Source: Hyphomicrobium_A sp964493785
GTDB lineage: Bacteria > Pseudomonadota > Alphaproteobacteria > Rhizobiales > Hyphomicrobiaceae
Length of the DNA: 64,000 nucleotides
Direction: 5' to 3'
Assembly: GCA_964493785.1 (NCBI GenBank)
Contig: CAZBPM010000020.1
Location: 1 to 64,000, forward strand
Shown: positions 34,275 to 42,203 of the stretch, piece by piece
Layout of the letters: every line of letters begins with the position of its first letter
Position numbering within the stretch: the stretch's first letter is position 1
The notes under the pieces: model-generated
What the model saw: the letters and a program-made list of their open reading frames with translations, nothing else
The model's database searches: none
Told to the model about the DNA's origin: nothing
Program-made: the position numbers and the translations under genes

Positions 34275-34907
34275 TTGCTCGAATTCAATACGTCGAAATT
34301 GGAATAGATAAAATTGTATCGAATTTTAAGAGTTCCGAGAAGTAATTTCGATAAACTGGGAAGTGGACGTCGTGATAGCGCAAAAACAAATCTCGATAAG
34401 TCGCTTTAAGTCAGAGTGACCAGAATTTGACCAACGACGCTAAGTCCTGTAGATTACAGCGCAAATGAAGCCTCGCTGAATGCTTGAGGCTGTCCGGAGC
34501 GTTTTTCTGGCGTTCCTGAACCTTGATCCCATACAATTGAAATTACACCTTACTGAGCGTTGCAAGATGTGCGCGCGGAGAGTCCGCGCTCCATCTTGGC
34601 AAGGGGGGCTCACGTGCCGCCCCCCGTTGCATCCCCGGGCTCATCGTCCGGCATTGGCATCGAGCCTTGCCGGACGATTGCAGCGTATCCCGCTGCACCG
34701 GACCAGAGGGAGATTTCACCTCTCCCTTCTGGACTACCCATGGACCATTAGGGTGACTTCGCTCTCCCTCTTGGATCACCCATCGACCAGGAGGGTGATT
34801 TCACCTCTCCCTCCTGGACCACCCATGGACCAGCGCCGATGCACGACTGACGTGCCGCTGGACCGGCCAGGGATCACGCGACCCTGGATGCGCGATAGGA
34901 GGCGGCC
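34275..34907. other. Intergenic region, candidate oriT
   Basis: About 630 bp without genes directly upstream of mobC and the relaxase. The first 200 bp are AT-rich relative to the element. The last 200 bp contain GC-rich hairpins and three tandem repeats. This is the usual place for an origin of transfer in MobA/MobC systems. The nic site cannot be identified by eye. Confidence 0.5.
34707..34833. repeat. Three tandem direct repeats of 42-43 bp
   Basis: Units at 34707-34749, 34750-34791 and 34792-34833. The third contains the palindrome GGTGATTTCACC (34794-34805), which varies in the others, and each ends in a GGACCA-like half. The repeats probably bind MobC or another relaxosome protein. Confidence 0.85.
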
Positions 34908-35246
34908 GTGGCAAAGGCCAGCGAAAAGCGACAGCGCCAAAGGACGTTGTCCGCCAGGTTCAACGATCAGGAAGCCGAGGCCGTCCGCCAGCTGGCCGAC
35001 GGCGCGGGCTTGCCCGTGGCTTCCTTCCTGCGCCTTGCGGCGTTGAACCAGCCCGCTGGCCGTACCGCCCTTGGCCGGGAGGACGCTGCCCGTGTGCTCC
35101 GCCAGCTCGGTGACATTGCCGATGCGCTGCGCGGCATGCAGGTGTCCGGCGTTGTCCCGGTGGACGATCCGAACCTCACGGCTGCATGGCGAGACCTCGC
35201 TGAAATGCGTACCGCCTGCCTTCAGGCCCTGGGAATGCGGCCATGA
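34908..35246 (+). CDS. MobC-like relaxosome accessory protein
   Basis: A 112-residue basic RHH-type protein (RTLSARFNDQEAEAVRQLAD, then LPVASFLRLAAL) of the mobilization relaxosome family. GTG start at 34908 with AGGAGG at about -10. Its stop overlaps the relaxase start by 4 bp. It would bind oriT and help the relaxase open the nic region. Confidence 0.82.
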   Translation: MAKASEKRQRQRTLSARFNDQEAEAVRQLADGAGLPVASFLRLAALNQPAGRTALGREDAARVLRQLGDIADALRGMQVSGVVPVDDPNLTAAWRDLAEMRTACLQALGMRP

Positions 35247-36685
35247 TCCTGAAAGGCAACCAGCGCACCGGGGCAGCGGATCTCGCGACGCATCTGTCGA
35301 ACGAGTACGACAACACGCGTGTCGAGATCGCACAGCTGCGCGGCGTCGTGGCCGATGACCTACATGGGGCGCTGGCGGAGTTCGCCGGCATTGCCCGTGC
35401 GACCCGCTGCAAGCAGCCCCTCTACAGCCTCGCCATCAACCCGGCCGAGCCGCTGAGCCGCGAGCAGTACATGGCCGCTATTGACCACATCGAGGACAAA
35501 CTGGGCCTGTCCGGCCAGCCGCGCGCCGTGGTCTTCCACGTGAAGAACGGGCGTGAGCATTGCCATGTCGTCTGGTCCAGGATCGATGTCGACAACATGC
35601 GGGCCGTGCCGATGAGCCATGACCACATGAAGCTTCGCACCTGCGCGCGGGAGCTGGCCCATGCCTATGGTCTTCCCTTGCCTTCCGGGCTTGCTGAGGA
35701 CCGGGGCGATGCCCGGTTCGAGAAAACCCGCGACGTGACCTTCGCCGAAAAGGCCATGGCCGAGGCCTCCGGCATTACGCCGGAGCAGCGCCGCAGCACT
35801 GTGACCGCCATCTACCGCTCATCCGACTCCGCCGAGACCTTCCGCGTGGGATTGGAGCGCGCTGGCTATGTCCTCGCCCAGGGTGAGCGGCGCGCTTATG
35901 TCGTCGTGGATCGGGCCGGACATGTTCATGCCCTTGCCCGACAGATCGACGGCGCGCGTACGAAGGATGTGAAAGCCCGCCTTGCTTCGATGCCGGCAGA
36001 GACCCTGCCGACGGTCGAGGCCGCACAGGCCGAGCAAGCCGCCCGGCAGCGGGCGGTCGATGAGCGGCTGCGTGAGAAGGCCCGGCAGCGCGGCGCGAAG
36101 TCGGCTGCCGACCTTGCCGCCAAGCAGGCGGCAAGGCGCAGGCGCGTCATCGACGAGCGGAGCCAGAAGCTGGCCCTGACCCATGCGAGCGAGCGCATGG
36201 CGCTGCACGCGGCGCAGAAGGCTGAGGATGGCCGGTTGTTTAACGTCGTCGCTGGCGCGCTCTTCGGGCTGCTTGAGCGCGTGCCGGGTCTCCGGTCCGT
36301 GGTTGGCCATTTGCGGCGCAACCCGACCCTCAATCCGGCAGAGCGGCACCGCCTCGAAAACGAGGCACTGGACCGCCGGCATGGACGCGAGAAGAAAGGC
36401 ATCGAACGGCGCGAAGCCGCGCTCGACATGATCGAGGCGCGTGAGCGGCGGAGCCTTATCCGCGATCTGGTGAGGGAAACCCGTGTCGACGATCAGCTGC
36501 GGATGGCGCAGACCGAACAGCGTGAACGCGAGGTCCGCGAAACCGCGCAGGACATCACAGCTGACAGCACCGATGAGCAATCGCGGACGGCGGCAGATAG
36601 TCGCCGCGCGCGGATGCAGGAACGCCTGGCGCAGGCGAGACAGAACCCGATGGGACCGCAGCGTGGCGGGCCGGGATGGGAATAG
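35243..36685 (+). CDS. MobA/VirD2-type relaxase
   Basis: A 480-residue relaxase. The N-terminal relaxase domain has the segment LATHLSNEYDNTRVE, then LYSLAINPAEP and the metal-binding triad-like GREHCHVVW (His106, His108). The C-terminal half is a long basic helical/coiled-coil region (QAEQAARQRAVDERL and following), with no recognisable helicase or primase domain. It nicks oriT and pilots the strand to the recipient. Overlaps mobC by 4 bp. Last gene of the element before the corA remnant. Confidence 0.9.
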   Translation: MILKGNQRTGAADLATHLSNEYDNTRVEIAQLRGVVADDLHGALAEFAGIARATRCKQPLYSLAINPAEPLSREQYMAAIDHIEDKLGLSGQPRAVVFHVKNGREHCHVVWSRIDVDNMRAVPMSHDHMKLRTCARELAHAYGLPLPSGLAEDRGDARFEKTRDVTFAEKAMAEASGITPEQRRSTVTAIYRSSDSAETFRVGLERAGYVLAQGERRAYVVVDRAGHVHALARQIDGARTKDVKARLASMPAETLPTVEAAQAEQAARQRAVDERLREKARQRGAKSAADLAAKQAARRRRVIDERSQKLALTHASERMALHAAQKAEDGRLFNVVAGALFGLLERVPGLRSVVGHLRRNPTLNPAERHRLENEALDRRHGREKKGIERREAALDMIEARERRSLIRDLVRETRVDDQLRMAQTEQREREVRETAQDITADSTDEQSRTAADSRRARMQERLAQARQNPMGPQRGGPGWE

Positions 36686-36752
36686 GATTGATGAACGAGG
36701 ATAGACTTGCGGTGAACGGTCGCCCCCCCGTTCAGATCAATGGGCCAGATCC

Positions 36753-36878
36753 CTACAGCCAGCCGCGCCGCTTGAAGTAATAGTACGGGAGGATTGCTGA
36801 CGCGATCATAAGCCCTAATGCCCATGGGTATCCAACAAGCCATTTCAGCTCCGGCATGTGGTCGAAATTCATGCCGTT
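36753..36878 (-). pseudogene. corA 3' remnant
   Basis: The minus strand encodes GMNFDHMPELKW, then VGYPWALGLMIASAILPYYYF and KRRGWL with a stop at 36753-36755, the C-terminal GMN motif, second TM helix and tail of CorA magnesium channels. Only about 40 codons are left; upstream of the GMN the homology stops and MFS sequence begins on the other strand. Confidence 0.85.
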
Positions 36879-36885
36879 AGCGCCA

Positions 36886-37482
36886 GGCCGGCCCTGGCTG
36901 ACCATCGTGTCGCAGCCGCCCTATCTCGCCGCTCTGTTCGGCGCGGCGACCGGCTACGGGATCATGATCCTCGCCATGACTGCAACACCAATCGCGATGA
37001 CCCACCATCATCATGATCTTTCGACAACCGCGACCGTTATCCAGCTTCATGTGCTAGGCATGTTCCTGCCGTCATTTTTCACAGGTTCGCTCATTGCGCG
37101 CTTTGGCGTGCAGCGTATCATGCTGTCAGGTATTGTGCTCTTTGCCTGCCATATCATCATGGCGCTGACCGGCACCGGCTTTTCATCCTTCGCCGCAGCT
37201 CTCGTGTTCCTCGGCGTCGGCTGGAACTTCCTTTATATCGGCGGCACCACGCTCCTGACGACGACCTATACGGTCGCTGAAAAGGGTCGCGCTCAGGCGA
37301 CCAACGACATGACGATTTTTGCAGTCGGTCTGGCCTGTTCCTTCAGCGCCGGCGCGCTGCTTGAGAAATTCGGCTGGCAGACGCTGAACCTGATGTTGCT
37401 GCCGTGGCTGGCTGTAGCCGCAGCCGCGCTGATCTGGCTTGGCCTGCAGCAACGCCGAAGCCTGAGTACCCAAACCTCCTAA
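36886..37482 (+). pseudogene. C-terminal half of an MFS transporter
   Basis: The about 199 residues from RPWLTIVSQPPYL to the stop comprise six probable membrane helices (for example AALFGAATGYGIMILAM, VIQLHVLGMFLPSFF, AVGLACSFSAGALLEKFGW). The N-terminal half (TM1-6) is missing; the sequence starts directly at the corA remnant. An ATG at 36856, partly inside the remnant, could start translation, but a working transporter is unlikely. Confidence 0.8.
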
Positions 37483-37503
37483 ACCCCAACGAAATGGAAA
37501 GTC

Positions 37504-38055
37504 ATGAATGAAGCAACTTTACGCGCTCCCGACACTGTAGACTCGCGCGACCTGCTTTTTGCCCGGTTCAACGAACTGGGAATAGTTGCCCCAACGGTTC
37601 CTTACCCTGCCCACCAAACGGTCGAAGAGGGCAAAGCCCTGCGCGGCGCGATGAGCGGCACCTTCACAAAAAACCTGCTACTGAAAGACAAGAAGGACCG
37701 GTTCTTCCTGCTTGCCATTCATGAAGATCGGGTACTAGACCTGAAAACCATCCACCAGCGCATCGGCGCGAAGGGCCGCGTTCGATTTGCACCGGCAGAG
37801 TCGGTTGTTGAACTGCTGGGGGTCTTGCCGGGAGCGCTTACGCCGCTCGGGCTGATTAATGACAACGGCGGCGGTGTTGTTGCGGTTGTAGATAACTCAC
37901 TGCTTGATGCCACCCAGGTGAATTTTCACCCGTTAATCAACACCGAAAGCACAGGTCTTGCCCCCCAGGAACTGCTTACATTCATCCGCTCCTGCGGACG
38001 CGAGCCAGTTCTGGTAGACTTTGATGCGCTGATAGCAGCCGCCGAAGACGAGTAG
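37504..38055 (+). CDS. Prolyl-tRNA editing-type protein (YbaK/ProX family)
   Basis: A 183-residue protein of the YbaK/aminoacyl-tRNA deacylase fold, close to PrdX/ProXp-ala. Characteristic parts are GTFTKNLLLKDKKDRFFLL, LGVLPGALTPLGL and VNFHPLINTESTGL. It removes wrongly attached amino acids from tRNA(Pro) in trans. Cytosolic. It lies 21 bp after the MFS fragment and 2 bp before the methyltransferase fragment, suggesting these three once were an operon. Confidence 0.9.
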   Translation: MNEATLRAPDTVDSRDLLFARFNELGIVAPTVPYPAHQTVEEGKALRGAMSGTFTKNLLLKDKKDRFFLLAIHEDRVLDLKTIHQRIGAKGRVRFAPAESVVELLGVLPGALTPLGLINDNGGGVVAVVDNSLLDATQVNFHPLINTESTGLAPQELLTFIRSCGREPVLVDFDALIAAAEDE

Positions 38056-38057
38056 CC

Positions 38058-38414
38058 ATGAGCGGCGTTTTTCCCGCCACTTCGATGCCTGATCGCGACT
38101 GGTGGCGGACATTGTGGCCCGACCCCGTCGCGGTCCTGAGGCTGCTGGGGATCAAGCCGGGAATGACCGTGCTCGATCTCTGCTGCGGGGACGGCACTTT
38201 TACCGGCCCGCTCGCGCATCTGGTCGACGGGAAAGTTTTCGGGATCGACCTCGATCCCGCCATGATCGCGCAGGCACAGGAAGAGGTGGCGCGCTGGAAC
38301 TCCTCGGTTCGGGGCTGGTTCTGCGCCGACGCCATGGAGGCGGCGAAGCTGTTGCCGGACCCGGTCGACTGCGTCCTCCTCGCGAACACTTTTCACGGCG
38401 TGCCGGGGTGTTGA
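38058..38414 (+). pseudogene. SAM-dependent methyltransferase, truncated by IS sequence
   Basis: The N-terminal 116 residues of a class I methyltransferase: motif I LDLCCGDGTFTGPL, acidic GIDLDPAM after beta-2, and DCVLLANTFHGV (motif IV). Similarity ends at about 38407 where IS110 sequence begins, and a stop follows immediately. The rest of the enzyme is missing from the window. Confidence 0.85.
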
Positions 38415-38532
38415 GCACGCTCAGCCGACGGCGCCGCTGGCCGGGCACCTCGATCAGCACCTCGTTGCGGGCTTTGGCGACGTCGATGGCTACGAGAACG
38501 CCTACAGGTGGCGTAAGCTGTGGTTTGGTCAT
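38408..38532 (-). mobile_element. IS110-family transposase N-terminal fragment
   Basis: The minus strand encodes MTKPQLTPPVGVLVAIDVAK and then RNEVLIEVPGQRRRRLSVLN, the DEDD-transposase N-terminus, with start codon and SD (GGAGAC) at 38532. It is cut after about 41 codons at the methyltransferase junction. The flank 38533-38670 with a 10-bp inverted repeat (38607-38616, 38635-38644) probably includes the element's left end. Confidence 0.75.
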
Positions 38533-38671
38533 GGTCGATCCGTCTCCGGAATGAGGCTTCGAACACCGTCACTCTAGAGACCTGTTGATCGGCCATGACC
38601 GCCCAAGGCGGCGCGCTGCGCTCAGCAGGGCTTCGCGCGCCGCCTCCGAACCGTCGAGCCATCTTCCTGAT

Positions 38672-39075
38672 GTGCTACGGCACCGAGTTCACCTCGAACG
38701 CCGTCCTCGCTTGGTGCGTCCAGACCGGGATCGCCTGGCACTACATCGCGCCGGGCAAGCCGATGCAGAACGGCATCTGCGAGGCTTTCAACGGCCGCAT
38801 GCGCGACGAACTCCTGAACGAGACGCTGTTCCGCAGCCTCGACCACGCACGTGCCTGCGTCGCCGAGTGGGTCGAGGACTACAACACCGCGCGCCCGCAC
38901 TCGGCGCTCGGCTATCTCTCACCGGCAGCCTATGCCGCCACCTTCACCGCAACGGGTACTCGGCTGCGCAACCCCACCAGCTCCGCCGAGCGCCCGTTGC
39001 TCCCACGGCGGAAAACCGCCAAACTCACGCCGCGGCTCTGCTTTCGGCTGGATGAAGAAGCGGGGTCACAGCACC
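38672..39075 (+). mobile_element. IS3-family OrfB transposase C-terminal fragment
   Basis: Sequence GTEFTSNAVLAWCVQTGIAW, MQNGICEAFNGRMRDELLNE and YNTARPHSALGYLSP is the C-terminal part of the DDE integrase core, including the catalytic Glu region (E in CEAFNG). The N-terminal two-thirds, OrfA and the left end are missing; the DNG-type motif is damaged (CYGTEF) at the junction. Non-functional. Confidence 0.85.
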
Positions 39076-39097
39076 TCCACCAGGGTCGCATCGCGTG

Positions 39098-40012
39098 TCA
39101 GCCCCTGGCGACCTTGACGTGCGCTAGCGCGGCTTTGAGCCCCTTCGCGAGTTCGCTCACATCCGTGTTGGCCCAGAAATGTAAGAAAAACAGCCTGGGC
39201 TCGTCCTTGAGCATATGGTTGTGCAAGGCCGTGACCTCGATGCCGTTGGCGCGCAGCGTCCGGATGACAGGGTTTACCTCGTCCGCCGTGAGCACGAAGT
39301 CGCCCGTAATCGCCGCCTTACCTCCGCCTGTCGGCTGGAAGTTTATGGCGATCGCGGAGCCCAACGCTTCGGGTACTTCCATGCCGCCGTCTGTGATGAT
39401 GTCCGTGCGTGGGATCGAGACCTGGTAGACGCCCCCATTCACCTTTCCCTTGCGCCCGAGCGCCTGGTCTATAGTGACCGTATCGAGCTCTAGCTTCTGG
39501 TCAGCCGAGTCCGTCGCCGTCCGCGGCTCCGCACTCGGCGGCGGCAGGGGGTCGAGCGGCGTCCTGCTCTGGCCCACCGCCTCGCGCAGCGCGGTCGCGA
39601 GTTTGACGGCGTCGCCATGTCCGCCGACGTGCATGTACATGGTGGCCGGTTCGGACCGCAGCAGGTGGTTGTGAAGCGCCGTGACCTCGATCCCGTTCTC
39701 GGCCAGAACCTTCATCACTGGGTTGACTTCCTCGTGGGTGAGCACGAGATCGCCCATCACCATGGCATCTTTGTCGCCTATGGGCTGAAAGGCGAGCCAA
39801 GAGCCGAGCGCGAGCGCCGGCTTGATCTCAACCTCGTCCAAACGAACCTTCAGGTCGGAACGCGGTAGGCCGACGCGGTAGACGCCGCCGGCCTGAACCG
39901 TTCCCGCTTTACCAAGGGCTTGGGCGACGGCCTTCCAGTCGGGGTCAGCGAAGGCCGGAGCGGCAAAGGCAAGGCTCGCCGTAGCGAGGGCGGTGCAAAG
40001 CATTAAGCGCAT
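39098..40012 (-). CDS. Secreted double-DUF1259 protein
   Basis: A 304-residue protein with a signal peptide (MRLMLCTALATASLAFAAPA, cleavage after FADA-type AFA). It has two copies of a DUF1259 domain (LppY/LpqO type), at about 30-150 and 180-300. Each copy has GGVYxVxxPRxD, HEEVNPV or ADEVNPV and GIEVTALHNHxL. The histidine pair in LHNH could bind metal. The family's role is not established. Last gene of the minus-strand operon starting with the ChrB-domain protein; an 80-bp gap precedes it. Confidence 0.85.
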   Translation of the reverse strand: MRLMLCTALATASLAFAAPAFADPDWKAVAQALGKAGTVQAGGVYRVGLPRSDLKVRLDEVEIKPALALGSWLAFQPIGDKDAMVMGDLVLTHEEVNPVMKVLAENGIEVTALHNHLLRSEPATMYMHVGGHGDAVKLATALREAVGQSRTPLDPLPPPSAEPRTATDSADQKLELDTVTIDQALGRKGKVNGGVYQVSIPRTDIITDGGMEVPEALGSAIAINFQPTGGGKAAITGDFVLTADEVNPVIRTLRANGIEVTALHNHMLKDEPRLFFLHFWANTDVSELAKGLKAALAHVKVARG

Positions 40013-40089
40013 TAGTCTTCTCCTGCTGTGTCTCGTCGCAAGTTGCTGGTTCAGCGGCGCCTTGCCGACTTCATTTCCGTATGGGCTTC

Positions 40090-40470
40090 TCAGTTTCGCG
40101 CCGCCGGCCTTTGCAAGATTCCATCCTCACTGATGTCTATTCCGGGCTGGCGCAGCTGCACGTTCTTGCCCGACGCCCAAACTTGGTAGCAGCGCTGCTC
40201 CTCGCCGTCGTAGGCGCGGCAGAGTGCGTCGCCGACGACGCTCCACTTGCCGGTTCCGCGCCTGCCCATAGAAATGACGGCGAGGGTGCCGTCTCGGCCA
40301 AACACCTCTGCGAAGTGAACCTCGTCCGTGAACTCCTGGCCTGCGAACTTGGCCGTGATCTCGCGTCCTTTGAGTTGACGGAAGGCGTCGGCAGCCCCGG
40401 TCTCCCTCACCGCGCCCGCAATGAGCAAAGACGCGAACGCTCCCAATATGGCCAGCCTGCGTCGTATCAT
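40090..40470 (-). CDS. Secreted hypothetical protein, paralogue 1
   Basis: A 126-residue exported protein (signal peptide MIRRRLAILGAFASLLIAGA). Mature part: FRQLKGREITAKFAGQEFTD ... GKWSVVGDALCR ... RCYQVWASGKNVQLR ... DGILQRP. It aligns over its whole length with the neighbouring gene. Two conserved cysteines may pair. Overlaps the upstream paralogue by 4 bp (ATGA). Function unknown, expressed with chromate/SOD genes. Confidence 0.8.
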   Translation of the reverse strand: MIRRRLAILGAFASLLIAGAVRETGAADAFRQLKGREITAKFAGQEFTDEVHFAEVFGRDGTLAVISMGRRGTGKWSVVGDALCRAYDGEEQRCYQVWASGKNVQLRQPGIDISEDGILQRPAARN

Positions 40471-40916
40471 CGATGCTCCCCTTTCGTCCGAGTGCTCTCA
40501 GGAGGCGTCTCTGGCTTTTGCAGGATGCCGTCTATGGCCTCCCCACCTGGTCCGCGGAGCTGCAAGTTTCTGTGCAGCACCCAGACTGTATGGCAGCGCG
40601 GATCGCTGTCAGCGAAGGTGAAGCAGACCTCATCCCCCTTGATGTGCCAGCTGCCGGTGTTCGGCTCGCGGTCGCCGGATGCCAACGGCCCACCCCTCTC
40701 GTTCGAGAGGAGGCGCCCACCCTTGGCGAAAACGAGCCCCCAATGGATCCCGTCCGTGAGTTCCTGACCAGAGAGCCGCGCCGCGATCTGAGGCCCTTTG
40801 AGCTGGCGGTAGGACTCGCCGGCCACCACTCCGGTGATACAAAGCACACAGAAGACGAGCGCCGCGTCCCAATCGCGCAAGCCGCTCAGGCAGGCTGTCA
40901 CACTACGGATCGTCAT
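40467..40916 (-). CDS. Secreted or membrane-anchored hypothetical protein, paralogue 2
   Basis: A 149-residue protein with an N-terminal hydrophobic segment (ALVFCVLCITGVVAG). The mature part YRQLKGPQIAARLSGQELTD ... GSWHIKGDEVCFTF ... RCHTVWVLHRNLQLR ... DGILQKP matches paralogue 1, with a short insertion in the middle. Overlaps both neighbours by 4 bp, so the tandem copies are co-translated. Confidence 0.8.
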   Translation of the reverse strand: MTIRSVTACLSGLRDWDAALVFCVLCITGVVAGESYRQLKGPQIAARLSGQELTDGIHWGLVFAKGGRLLSNERGGPLASGDREPNTGSWHIKGDEVCFTFADSDPRCHTVWVLHRNLQLRGPGGEAIDGILQKPETPPESTRTKGEHR

Positions 40917-41569
40917 GGCGTCAGGGGCTCGATCGTGAGCCGATCAAAGTGGGTGACGCTGTCCGCCTTGGTCCAGAACGCCACCTTGCCTGGTGAACCG
41001 AACGTCTGATCGGCGACCGTGAACAGCTCCCGGTTGTTGAACACGACCGTGAACTGATCGCCTTTCGCCCGCAGGGTCAGCTCATACCAATCACCTGCTG
41101 TCATCGGGAGGTTGGTACCCGCGAGTTGCTGCCGTCTGCCCCCTACAACCTTGTAGAAGCGCACGTTGTTCTCCAGCGCGTTGGCACGCACCACGTAGTA
41201 GTTCTGCGGATTTTGAAGACGCACCGCGAGCCCGCCAGCCTGATCGATCCGACCGGCGGCCGCCTTGAAAGCGGTCGTCACGGCGATGTCGGCTGGAACA
41301 GTCGGCATATAGATCAGGAGCGGGAAGCTCGGCTCGGCCGGCTCCGTACTCACCTGGGCGACGGCTCGGCCACCAGCTGCCCCGTTGTCGGCCACCACCT
41401 CCCAGCGGCCGGACGGCCCGTCGCCGGTCAGCATGGGCTCGAAGTCCACAGGCGGCTGGCCGGACGGTGCATCGGCGAAGGTGACCGCCGTTTGGGGCTG
41501 CGCCCAGGCGATTGCGTTCGACACCGAGGCAACCAGAGCGGCCGTGAGCAGAAGGCGGCCGAGCTTCAT
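40913..41569 (-). CDS. Exported lectin-like (DUF1080-type) protein
   Basis: A 218-residue protein with a signal peptide (MKLGRLLLTAALVASVSNAI AWAQ). The mature domain shows a concanavalin-like beta-sandwich pattern (NYYVVRANALENNVRFYKV, WYELTLRAKGDQFTVVFNN, GKVAFWTKADSVTHFDRL), as in DUF1080/LamG-like proteins that bind glycans. I start at ATG 41569 because it gives a good signal peptide and a 4-bp overlap with the SOD stop; the longer frame upstream is the SOD gene read in another frame. Confidence 0.82.
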   Translation of the reverse strand: MKLGRLLLTAALVASVSNAIAWAQPQTAVTFADAPSGQPPVDFEPMLTGDGPSGRWEVVADNGAAGGRAVAQVSTEPAEPSFPLLIYMPTVPADIAVTTAFKAAAGRIDQAGGLAVRLQNPQNYYVVRANALENNVRFYKVVGGRRQQLAGTNLPMTAGDWYELTLRAKGDQFTVVFNNRELFTVADQTFGSPGKVAFWTKADSVTHFDRLTIEPLTP

Positions 41570-42159
41570 GACCTGCGAGCCTCGTCGAGGAGCCGGCGGA
41601 CGCTCGGCCAGTCGATCGCGTTCATGAACACGCCGACATAGTCCGCGGCCTTGGCGCCGTAGTCGATGTGATAGGAGTGCTCGTACATGTCGAGCGCCAG
41701 GACAGGGATGCCGTCCGCAATTGTCGTGGTGTGGTCCGCTGCCCAAGCATTGACGAGTTTTTGGTCCCGCTTAGACCACGTCAGCAGCACCCAGCCAGAG
41801 CCGCCGGCCTGCGCTTTGCCCATCGCCGTGAACTCAGAACGCCAGCGCTCAACGGAGCCAAAGTCCCGTGTCAAGACCTCCTGCAGCACATCGTCCGGCC
41901 CGCTCTCCTCGCCCAAAGAGGCGAAGAATACCTCATGGAGGATCATGGAGTTCATCGCGATGAGCTGCTCGCGCTTCAGGCCATTGATCACGAAGCCGGG
42001 TGCGGCTTCGAAATCGAGAGAAGCGAGTTGATCACCGATGGAATTGAGCCGCTTGACGGCGCCGCCGTAATTGTTCTCGTAGTGACTGACGATGAGGCGC
42101 TCTGACATCCCCTTGATGCGCGCAGGGTCGCAAGCGAGCGGTTTCATTGTGTAGACCAT
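41566..42159 (-). CDS. Fe/Mn superoxide dismutase (ChrC-like)
   Basis: A 197-residue SOD. Metal ligands can be placed at His26 (SHYENNYGG), His75 (ILHEVFF), Asp157 and His161 (LDMYEHSYHIDYG). The second-ligand region differs from the classical NAAQHWNH motif. No signal peptide, so cytosolic. SODs of this kind follow chrA as chrC in chromate-resistance transposons, where they remove superoxide formed during chromate reduction. Located 44 bp after chrA. Confidence 0.9.
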   Translation of the reverse strand: MVYTMKPLACDPARIKGMSERLIVSHYENNYGGAVKRLNSIGDQLASLDFEAAPGFVINGLKREQLIAMNSMILHEVFFASLGEESGPDDVLQEVLTRDFGSVERWRSEFTAMGKAQAGGSGWVLLTWSKRDQKLVNAWAADHTTTIADGIPVLALDMYEHSYHIDYGAKAADYVGVFMNAIDWPSVRRLLDEARRS

Positions 42160-42203
42160 GCGTTCCTCCCCTCCGCTCTCTTAATGCGGTGGTGCGTTGT
42201 GGG

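Larger units (their letters stand above)
8303..36752. mobile_element. Integrative mobilizable element (IME) at tRNA-Arg carrying two defence modules
   Basis: Left end: a large serine recombinase reading into tRNA-Arg. Contents: a Rep-like/ParA/iteron module, ArdC, toxin-antitoxin genes, an R-M-like four-gene block, a Gabija-like pair, small accessory genes, VirD4/TraG, an oriT candidate, MobC and a relaxase. Right end placed between the relaxase stop (36685) and the corA remnant (from 36753). No VirB/Trb-type mating-pore genes are seen, so it should depend on a helper for transfer. The att sites could not be fixed: large serine recombinases need only very short core identity, so no tRNA-derived repeat is expected at the right end. 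Boundaries are approximate. Confidence 0.7.

Noticed and set aside
8303..36752. Self-transmissible ICE
   Set aside because: No VirB/Trb or other mating-pore genes found; only coupling protein, MobC and relaxase.
36686..36752. tRNA-derived direct repeat as attR
   Set aside because: No stretch matching the tRNA-Arg 3' half is seen here; absence is not informative for a serine recombinase.
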